Source: an uncultured bacterium (GTDB taxonomy: Bacteria; Planctomycetota; UBA1135; GCA-002686595). Taken from it: DNA of 32,460 nt. The notes beneath the pieces are model-generated. The model was not told where the DNA came from. It did not search any database and saw only the letters and a program-made list of their open reading frames with translations. The DNA lies in the NCBI GenBank assembly GCA_937896235.1, contig CALBMX010000079.1, forward strand, positions 1-32,460. Direction: 5' to 3'. Shown here in pieces: positions 23,244 to 29,600 of this stretch (the first letter of the stretch is position 1; each line of letters starts with the position of its first letter). The translations under genes were made by a program, and so were the position numbers.

Positions 23244-23912
23244 TTAGCTTTTGGGGCGGGCTCTCTTTTTGGCTTCTAGGGCACCCCGACTTTTGCTGGC
23301 CGCCCAGGAGCAGATCGGGCATGTGGCGAGGTCGTGGCCGCGCGCGGGGCAGAACTCACGCCCAAAGAAAATGATGGCAAGGTGCAGCCAGTTCCACTCC
23401 TCCCTCGGGAACAGCACCTTGAGGTCCCGCTCGGTGGTTTCGACGTTTTTCTCGCGGGTCAAGCCCCAGCGAATAGCCAGGCGGTGGATGTGCGTGTCGA
23501 CCGGGAATGCCGGTACACCGAAACTTTGGGCCATCACAACACTTGCCGTCTTGTGGCCCACCCCCGGTAGGTTCTCTAGGCCCTGGAAGTCGGCAGGAAC
23601 CTCGCCTTCGTAGCGCTCAACCAAGAGCTCGGAGAGCCGCCGAATGTTCTTGGCCTTTGTTGGCGACAGTCCACAGGGGCGAATCAGCTCGCGAATCTCG
23701 TCGACCGGCACTTTGGCCATATCGTGCGGATTGTCCGCCCTCGCAAAGAGCCCAGGAGTCACCAGATTGACTCGTTTGTCTGTGCACTGCGCAGAAAGGA
23801 GGACCGCGACGAGTAGCGTGAATGGATCGCTGTGATCCAAGGGGATGGGAGGGTTAGGGTAAAGGTCCCGGAGTTGTGTCCGAATCCGCTCGGCCTTTTC
23901 ACTGCGCTTCAT
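23244..23912 (-). CDS. nth: Endonuclease III (base excision repair glycosylase/AP lyase)
   Basis: 222 residues from ATG 23912, matching E. coli Nth (211). The open frame extends to 23984 but that part is not family-like. It has LLSAQCTDK (39-47), the helix-hairpin-helix LPGVGHKTAS with catalytic Lys121, and VDTH with catalytic Asp139. The enzyme removes oxidised pyrimidines and cuts at abasic sites. The C-terminal cluster region reads C188-x9-C198-x2-C201 and then no further cysteine; E. coli has C-x6-C-x2-C-x5-C. One cluster ligand is therefore missing or replaced, so the 4Fe-4S cluster may be absent or have a non-Cys ligand. It diverges from the M16/HExxH gene with 58 nt between starts. Confidence 0.9.
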   Translation of the reverse strand: MKRSEKAERIRTQLRDLYPNPPIPLDHSDPFTLLVAVLLSAQCTDKRVNLVTPGLFARADNPHDMAKVPVDEIRELIRPCGLSPTKAKNIRRLSELLVERYEGEVPADFQGLENLPGVGHKTASVVMAQSFGVPAFPVDTHIHRLAIRWGLTREKNVETTERDLKVLFPREEWNWLHLAIIFFGREFCPARGHDLATCPICSWAASKSRGALEAKKRARPKS

Positions 23913-23970
23913 GCCGCAAAGGGTAACCTGTGGCACCTCAAACGCAATCGACCGCTGCGCAGCCCAATTT

Positions 23971-26900
23971 ATGAGTACCCCCATGCGACTTTTTTACCTC
24001 TTGCTTGTTGCACATGTCAGTTCACTCAGTTTTGGGCAGGAGGTGCCGAGCTCGTTTGATCCAGCGCCACTGAGCGTTGGTGAGCATCAGTTTTACAGGC
24101 GCACGCTGGCGAATGGTCTGCAGATCCTCGCTGTGGGGGACACGGATGGTGCCGACGAGCGTTCGACCGAAGAGACCTGCACGGTCTTTATGATTGTTGG
24201 TGCCGGCAACCGCATGGAAGGGCCCAGTACGACCGGACTGGCCCACCTAGTTGAACACACGATGTTCACGGGTACGGCGACGACGGGAACAGATGACCAC
24301 GAGAAGTTCCTCGTGTCCTTTGGGGCGGAGTCCAACGCCTTCACCCGTGAGGATTACACTCTCTATTACGACCATGGATTCCCATCGGAACACCTGGAGA
24401 CGGTGCTCGCCATGGAGGCGGATCGCCTGCGCGGTTTGACGTTTGAAGAGGCCCCCTTCCTTCACGAGCGCTTTCGGCTGGAGCATGAAGAGGTCGGCGC
24501 GTTCTCGCAGGCGACCGCCCGCGGCGAGCTGCTCGACGCGGCTGTCTTTCGGACGAGCCCCTATGCGGCGGGCGTTCGGCGAGAAGACGGGACAACGATG
24601 GCTGTCGATCTTCCCCTAGAAGCCGTCCGCGCGTTTTACGACCAGTGGTATCACCCCTCGAACACGGCGCTCGTGATCGCGGGTGCCGTGGATCCCAAAC
24701 GCGCCCTGGATGCCGCCGAGGCCGCGTTTGCACACCTTCCCGCAGGCCCCGCGCCCCTCCCGCTCGCTGACGAGCCCTTGGGGACGCGAGGCGGCACCTT
24801 GAGCTTCGCCTCGACGCTCCCCACGGACAAGCTCTACCACGGTTGGGTCGGACCCGCCCGCAACGAAAGTCGTGAAGGCGCAGTCGACCGGCGTGCACTT
24901 TTCCTCGTCGCCCACGTCCTAAACGAACGCCACCGCTCCGACGAGGGGACGCCGCTTTCGGCGTCGATGGGCGGCCGCGACGGGCGTGATCTCTTCTTGC
25001 TGGGAGCGGCGGGCAGTGACGCAGAGGCGCGCCTAGTCGCCCTCCGCAACGAGCTCGCAACGAACCCAATCACCGCATTCGAGCTCGCCGATGCCGTTTC
25101 GGACAACGACGGCGAGTTTGCCAACATGGCGATTCGAGCGCGCCCGTATTTCTCACTCGCGGCGACCGTGGGTACCTATGCTGTACTCGGTGACCCCTCC
25201 TTGCCGAGTGAGTGGCCGGAGCGACTCGCCTCGATAACGGAAGCGGACACCGCAGCCGCAGTCGAGCGATGGTTGCCAATGGAGTGGTTTACCGCCGTGA
25301 CCTTTTTGCGGGCTGAAGAGGGAGTGGTGGTAGAGGCGGAGCAAGCACTGCGCGTGCTTCCTGAAGATCCAAAACAGCTCGCGGCCTATGCCGAGGATGC
25401 CTCGGAAGCGGGCGATCTAGAGGGCGCCATCCTGGCCTACGAAAAGCTTCTCACCAAGGAGCCCGGACGTATGAATACCGTGATTTACGGCTTCTACCTC
25501 GGCTCTCTGAAGCGCGAGATCGGTGACCTCGAAGGGGCGCTCGCGGATTTAGAGTCCGCACTAGAGGTGGTCGACTACCCCGCTGTTCGCGAGCTGGCAG
25601 ACGAGATTCGTGCGGACCTAGCGGGTGGTGCAACCAGCAGTCCGATGGCGCCGCCAAGCTCCATCGGAGCCGAGCAGCCAGCCGCTTCTAAATCATTAGA
25701 GCACAAGCTGCCTGCCGGGAAAGAAGAGCTCACGGCGTATGCCGAGGACGCCCATGAGGTCGGGGACTTGGAAGGGGCGATCCTAGCCTATGAGAAGCTT
25801 CTCACGATGAATCCCGATCGGATGAATGCTGTGATTTATGGTTTCTATCTGGGCGAACTGAAACGCGACAATGGGGATCTTGAGGGCGCTATCGCCTCGC
25901 TAAACGAAGCCCTTGAGATCGTGGACTACCCCGCCGTTCGCGAGCTGCGCGACACGCTGCTGTCCGATCTAGAGAAGAACCCGGAGCCACAGGCCACCCC
26001 ACCCGCTCTGGACCCCGTGCATGGAGTGGCTCCGCGCCTTGCTGAGAGTGGCGCGCGGGCGACCTCGACATCACCTACCGGCGAGCTGGCACCGGGATTT
26101 GCGGAAGAGGCCAACGCCGTCCTGGCCGATCTCGAGGAGTGGCGCGGGCTGGCTTTCACGGACGACTTGTTGGTGGAATTCCTTGAGAAAGAAGGCGCAG
26201 AAACGGAGGGCCTCAACGGCTGGTACGAACCGGACACGAAGCGGCTCGTTGTGATCGAAAACGACAACGAGGCGATGGGGCGAGGAACGATGCTTCACGA
26301 GATGTTTCACGGGCTTCAAGATCAGCGGTTCGATCTACTGAGCTTACACGTGGACGTGAAGGATGCAGTGCATCGCGGGGAAGCTGATCGCGCGCTGCGA
26401 GGGATCATTGAGGGAGAAGCGATGTTGGCCGTCGCCGAGCTAATGGACTACGATTTCGCGCAGCACACGGCGCTTCCTATGGAGGGCGAGCTGGACGAGG
26501 CGCGTTTTGAAAAGGTGTTTCACTACGGCGCGGGCCTCACGTTTATCGAGGCGCTTCGCGCCGCGGGCGGCTGGTCGCAAGTCGACCGCGCGTTTGTCCA
26601 TCCGCCGACAAGTACGGGCCAAATCCTACACCCCGATCGCTACCTAGCGGGCTGGGTGCCAGAAGACCTAAGCGCGATCGGATTACCTGAGTGCAGCTGC
26701 GATGAAGAGTCGCACATCGGCCGCGTCCTCGGCGAGTTTGGAGTGTCCCTGTTTCTAGCTCGCGACCTGGCAACGCGCCCGAGCTCAGCGCGCCTGGCCG
26801 CGCGGCTTGCAGGTGACCTATGCTTCACGATTCACGACTCGAAATCCGGTGAAGATCGCTGGGTTTGGTACTTGTCCTTCTTTGATGAGCTTGGCGCCTC

Positions 26901-27039
26901 GGACTTTGCCAGCGCCGCCGAGCGACTGGGCTTGGAACTTTGGAACTTGGACGACAGTGGACGCCGAGTTGGAGTCATGATGGGGGAGGACCCCTTGCCC
27001 GACCCCGCGTGGTTTTCCAACGAGTCCGAGGGCGAATGA
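23971..27039 (+). CDS. Secreted double metallopeptidase-like protein: M16 domain, duplicated TPR-like module, HExxH domain
   Basis: 1022 residues from ATG 23971 (ATG 23983 is an equal alternative); the next residues form a signal peptide (MRLFYLLLVAHVSSLSFGQ). Residues about 35-470 are an M16 (pitrilysin-type) peptidase: HLVEH at 92-96 and the downstream LEHEE glutamates complete the inverted zinc site. A TPR-like module (25378-25613) is then repeated 351 nt later (25729-25964), both containing GDLEGAILAYEKLL and VDYPAVREL. The last part (about 705-1022) has HEMFHGLQDQ at 776-785 and Glu814/Glu816 in IIEGEAML, the layout of a gluzincin. Two opposite zinc motifs, HxxEH and HExxH, therefore lie in one chain. 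The stop overlaps modA by ATGA, so translation is probably coupled. It should act in the periplasm or outside the cell. I know no named family with this order; substrate unknown. Confidence 0.82.
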   Translation: MSTPMRLFYLLLVAHVSSLSFGQEVPSSFDPAPLSVGEHQFYRRTLANGLQILAVGDTDGADERSTEETCTVFMIVGAGNRMEGPSTTGLAHLVEHTMFTGTATTGTDDHEKFLVSFGAESNAFTREDYTLYYDHGFPSEHLETVLAMEADRLRGLTFEEAPFLHERFRLEHEEVGAFSQATARGELLDAAVFRTSPYAAGVRREDGTTMAVDLPLEAVRAFYDQWYHPSNTALVIAGAVDPKRALDAAEAAFAHLPAGPAPLPLADEPLGTRGGTLSFASTLPTDKLYHGWVGPARNESREGAVDRRALFLVAHVLNERHRSDEGTPLSASMGGRDGRDLFLLGAAGSDAEARLVALRNELATNPITAFELADAVSDNDGEFANMAIRARPYFSLAATVGTYAVLGDPSLPSEWPERLASITEADTAAAVERWLPMEWFTAVTFLRAEEGVVVEAEQALRVLPEDPKQLAAYAEDASEAGDLEGAILAYEKLLTKEPGRMNTVIYGFYLGSLKREIGDLEGALADLESALEVVDYPAVRELADEIRADLAGGATSSPMAPPSSIGAEQPAASKSLEHKLPAGKEELTAYAEDAHEVGDLEGAILAYEKLLTMNPDRMNAVIYGFYLGELKRDNGDLEGAIASLNEALEIVDYPAVRELRDTLLSDLEKNPEPQATPPALDPVHGVAPRLAESGARATSTSPTGELAPGFAEEANAVLADLEEWRGLAFTDDLLVEFLEKEGAETEGLNGWYEPDTKRLVVIENDNEAMGRGTMLHEMFHGLQDQRFDLLSLHVDVKDAVHRGEADRALRGIIEGEAMLAVAELMDYDFAQHTALPMEGELDEARFEKVFHYGAGLTFIEALRAAGGWSQVDRAFVHPPTSTGQILHPDRYLAGWVPEDLSAIGLPECSCDEESHIGRVLGEFGVSLFLARDLATRPSSARLAARLAGDLCFTIHDSKSGEDRWVWYLSFFDELGASDFASAAERLGLELWNLDDSGRRVGVMMGEDPLPDPAWFSNESEGE
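25378..25964 (+). repeat. Duplicated TPR-like module inside the M16/HExxH gene (period 351 nt)
   Basis: Copy 1 (about 25378-25613) and copy 2 (about 25729-25964) align without gaps at an offset of exactly 351 nt (117 codons). Both encode AYAEDA, GDLEGAILAYEKLLT, MN-x-VIYGFYLG and VDYPAVREL. Many third codon positions differ while the protein is kept, so the duplication is old and under selection for sequence. Confidence 0.85.
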
Positions 27040-27806
27040 TGCGATTTGGGATCGTTGGACCGCTTCTCTTGGTTCTGCTGGCAGCTGCGTGCGGGAGCTC
27101 GGATGCGAGAACGGGTAGCCTCCGGATCTTGGCTGCATCCAGCTTGCGGGATGTACTGGACGAGGCAGGGGAGAGCTTCCAACGGGAGCGCGGCATCGAG
27201 GTTGTCGTCGTTACCGGGGGCTCCAACCTCGTCGCGGATCAGCTTGCAGCCGGCGCGCCTGCCGACGTTTTTTTTTCCGCGAGCGCGCTTGAGGTCGATC
27301 GCCTTATCAAGGCGGGTCTACTGCGCGCGGACTCGCGCCGAGACGTGCTGCGCAACAGCTTGGTGGTCGTAGCCCCGGCGGGTGCGGGCGCATCTCTCGC
27401 CAAGGACCCGTTGGCTGGGATTCGCAAGGTGAGGCGCCTCTCGATCGCACACCCCGAGGCTGTCCCCCTGGGGCGCTACGCCAAGACTTGGTTGGTGGAG
27501 GCGGGACTTTGGGAAGACCTGAAGAGCCGCTGTGTTTATGCGCTCGACGCACGAGCTGCGCTTGCTGCCGTTGCCAGTGGCGGCACCGACGCCGGGATTG
27601 TCTACCGCAGCGATGCCTATCGTAGCCAGGCCGTCCAAGTTGTCTACGAGGTGCCCGTTGGAGAAGGAGCCGACGTTGTTTATCCTGCTGCGATTACCAC
27701 CGCAGGGAATCGCCCAGAGGATGCAAGCGCATTTCTAGAGTTCCTGGTCGCCGAACAACGAGCAAGTCTGGAACGCGCTGGATTTGAAGTGATCCCTCAA
27801 CACTGA
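27036..27806 (+). CDS. modA: Molybdate ABC transporter, substrate-binding lipoprotein
   Basis: 256 residues. The ATG at 27036 overlaps the upstream stop as ATGA and starts a signal peptide ending in LLLVLLAAACGSS, so it is probably a lipoprotein. The body matches ModA: LRILAASSLRDVLDEAGESFQRERG, then TGGSNLVADQLAAGAPADVFFSA, and a C-terminal AGIVYRSDA with VYEVP. These segments form the oxyanion pocket in family members (Ser in ASSL, Ser in GGSN). It delivers molybdate, or possibly tungstate, to ModBC. An in-frame upstream extension to 26940 overlaps the previous gene and is not used. No ModE gene or Mo-cofactor riboswitch is visible nearby. Confidence 0.92.
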   Translation: MMRFGIVGPLLLVLLAAACGSSDARTGSLRILAASSLRDVLDEAGESFQRERGIEVVVVTGGSNLVADQLAAGAPADVFFSASALEVDRLIKAGLLRADSRRDVLRNSLVVVAPAGAGASLAKDPLAGIRKVRRLSIAHPEAVPLGRYAKTWLVEAGLWEDLKSRCVYALDARAALAAVASGGTDAGIVYRSDAYRSQAVQVVYEVPVGEGADVVYPAAITTAGNRPEDASAFLEFLVAEQRASLERAGFEVIPQH

Positions 27807-27810
27807 ACGC

Positions 27811-28479
27811 ATGTCCGAACTTCTCGAGCCACTCCTGATCAGCATCAAGGTAGCCCTGTGTGCCACTGCACTGGTCGGCGGTCCGGGAGTCGGGATCGGG
27901 TGGCTGCTCGCTCGAAAAGAATTCTGGGGCCGGACGCTTGTGGATGGACTCGTTCAGCTTCCTTTGGTTTTACCCGCCGTCGCCGTCGGGTATGGACTCC
28001 TTTGGGTCCTTGGCAATGCCGGCTGGGGCTTGGCGCCCTCCCTGCTTTTCACCTGGAAGGGGGCCGTGCTTGCCGCTTCCGTGATGTCCTTGCCACTGGT
28101 TGTTCGCATGGCGAAACTGGCCTTCGATGGAGTCGATCCAAGGCTTGAGCACATGGCACTCTCTCTGGGTTTCACGAAGGCGCAGGTTCTGTTTAGAGTG
28201 ACCCTGCCTCTCGCGAAGCGCGGTCTGGCAGCGGCCCTTGTACTCGGGTTCGGGCGTGCCCTAGGCGAATTTGGGGCGACCATTATTGTTGCGGGAATGG
28301 TGCCTGGGGAGACGGGGACGCTCGCCCTCGCGATTTTTGAAGACATCCAACTCGGACACTCGGAGTCTGCATTCGCACTCGTTGGCGTTGCCTCCGTGGT
28401 CTCCTTTGTGGCCGTCACTCTCTCGGCCCACTTGATGCGTGGGCCGCGCGACAACGACCGAAGGGGGACGCTCTCATGA
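27811..28479 (+). CDS. modB: Molybdate ABC transporter, permease
   Basis: 222 residues with five to six membrane helices, the usual size for ModB. The family pattern is clear: LVQLPLVLPAVAVGYGLL, MSLPLVVRMAKLAFDGVD, and the EAA loop that docks on the ATPase, ending in GFGRALGEFGATIIVAG. It forms the transmembrane channel of the ModABC importer in the inner membrane. The start is 4 nt after the modA stop, and the stop overlaps modC by ATGA. No Shine-Dalgarno is seen, consistent with coupled translation. Confidence 0.92.
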   Translation: MSELLEPLLISIKVALCATALVGGPGVGIGWLLARKEFWGRTLVDGLVQLPLVLPAVAVGYGLLWVLGNAGWGLAPSLLFTWKGAVLAASVMSLPLVVRMAKLAFDGVDPRLEHMALSLGFTKAQVLFRVTLPLAKRGLAAALVLGFGRALGEFGATIIVAGMVPGETGTLALAIFEDIQLGHSESAFALVGVASVVSFVAVTLSAHLMRGPRDNDRRGTLS

Positions 28480-29561
28480 GCCGTTTCGATATTGATGTGC
28501 ACTTGCGGCGCGATGGGTTCGAGCTCACCTGGAAGCTGAAGAGCGAGGCCAAGTGGATTGGGCTTTACGGACGCTCGGGCGGGGGGAAGAGCACGGCACT
28601 CGAGCTGGCTCTTGGGTGGATGCACCCCGATCGAGGACACGTTCGGATTGCTGGTCACGAGCAAACCACGGGGTATGCGCCCCAGGACCTACTGCTGTTC
28701 CCGCATTGGACAGTCGAACAAAATTTACGGGCTATCGAAAAGGCGGGCCGCACAGTGTCTTCTGAGCTGTTCCAGGAGGTGGTCTCCGCTTTTGAGTTAG
28801 GAGGCCTACTCGAGCGAAACGCGCGCAGACTTTCTGGCGGTGAAGGGCGCCGCGTTGCGTTGGCCCGAGCCATCCTGAGTGCGCCAACCCTTGGTCTCCT
28901 TGTTTTGGACGAGCCCTTGTCGTCACTCGATCGCGATCGCAGACGACTGGTCGTCGGGTTGCTCTTAAAGCTAAAGCGCGAGAGGCCAGGATCGGCGATC
29001 GTGGTCTCCCACTCAGCCGCAGACCTACAAGTGCTTTGCGATGAAGTGCAGTTGCTCCTGACCGAAGGTGCAAGGAGCAGCTTTAGTGCGCCGGGCTTGC
29101 CCGCCGAAATCCTCGCGGAAGCGGGTGGATTTGAGAACGTCCTAGAGGGTGAAGTCCTCGAGGTGTCCGGCGATAGCGCGACGTGCTCCCTCTCTGCTTC
29201 CCCAGCCGGTGGTGGGTTACTCATCACTGCGCCAGGACGAGGCCTTTGCGTGGGGGATTCGGTGGTCCTTGGCCTGCGGGCCGACGACGTGCTGCTCACG
29301 CTGGACAATCCTGGGCGAGTTTCAGCTCGAAATGTCCTATTCGGTGCTGTGGAAGAGATTCTACCCTTCGCCTCCTATCGGACGATCTGTGTTCGGTTAC
29401 ATGCCAGTGACCGCGTCGCCCTAAGTGCGTCGCTCTTTCGAACGCATATTACGGCTGGTGCTATCGACGATCTTGGATTGCAGCTTGGCAGCCCCGTGCA
29501 CTTAGTGTTTAAGACGCGCTCGATTGTGGTGCTAGCCCAAAACGCAAAGGTGGGTTCGTAG
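28476..29561 (+). CDS. modC: Molybdate ABC transporter, ATP-binding protein with C-terminal TOBE-like region
   Basis: 361 residues. Walker A is GRSGGGKST (32-40), Q-loop Gln70, signature LSGGE (119-123), Walker B LLVLDE (141-146), D-loop SSLD (149-152) and switch His179. All are intact, so it is an active ATPase. Residues about 220-355 form the TOBE/Mop-like extension that senses intracellular molybdate in ModC (two beta-rich segments, VLEGEVLEV... and SARNVLFGAVEEI...). The start ATG overlaps the modB stop. Compared with many ModC proteins the linker between Walker A and signature is short. The stop codon lies in the loop of the terminator hairpin 29544-29585. Confidence 0.93.
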   Translation: MSRFDIDVHLRRDGFELTWKLKSEAKWIGLYGRSGGGKSTALELALGWMHPDRGHVRIAGHEQTTGYAPQDLLLFPHWTVEQNLRAIEKAGRTVSSELFQEVVSAFELGGLLERNARRLSGGEGRRVALARAILSAPTLGLLVLDEPLSSLDRDRRRLVVGLLLKLKRERPGSAIVVSHSAADLQVLCDEVQLLLTEGARSSFSAPGLPAEILAEAGGFENVLEGEVLEVSGDSATCSLSASPAGGGLLITAPGRGLCVGDSVVLGLRADDVLLTLDNPGRVSARNVLFGAVEEILPFASYRTICVRLHASDRVALSASLFRTHITAGAIDDLGLQLGSPVHLVFKTRSIVVLAQNAKVGS

Positions 29562-29585
29562 CCGAAGCTGCGAACCCACCTTTGC
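29544..29585. terminator. Bidirectional terminator with 15-bp perfect stem
   Basis: GCAAAGGTGGGTTCG (29544-29558) and its exact complement (29571-29585) enclose TAGCCGAAGCTG. This loop can fold further as AGC-CGAA-GCT with a closing U-G pair, giving a stem of about 19 bp with a CGAA tetraloop. The modC stop (29559-29561) is in the loop. On the minus strand the stem is followed by GTTTT. It separates modC from the convergent beta-propeller gene. Confidence 0.85.
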
Positions 29586-29600
29586 AGTCAAAGTCTTGCT

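Noticed and set aside
24341..25069. 242-codon minus-strand frame inside the M16 domain
   Set aside because: Arg/Pro/Gly-rich shadow; the M16 motifs on the other strand decide the coding frame.
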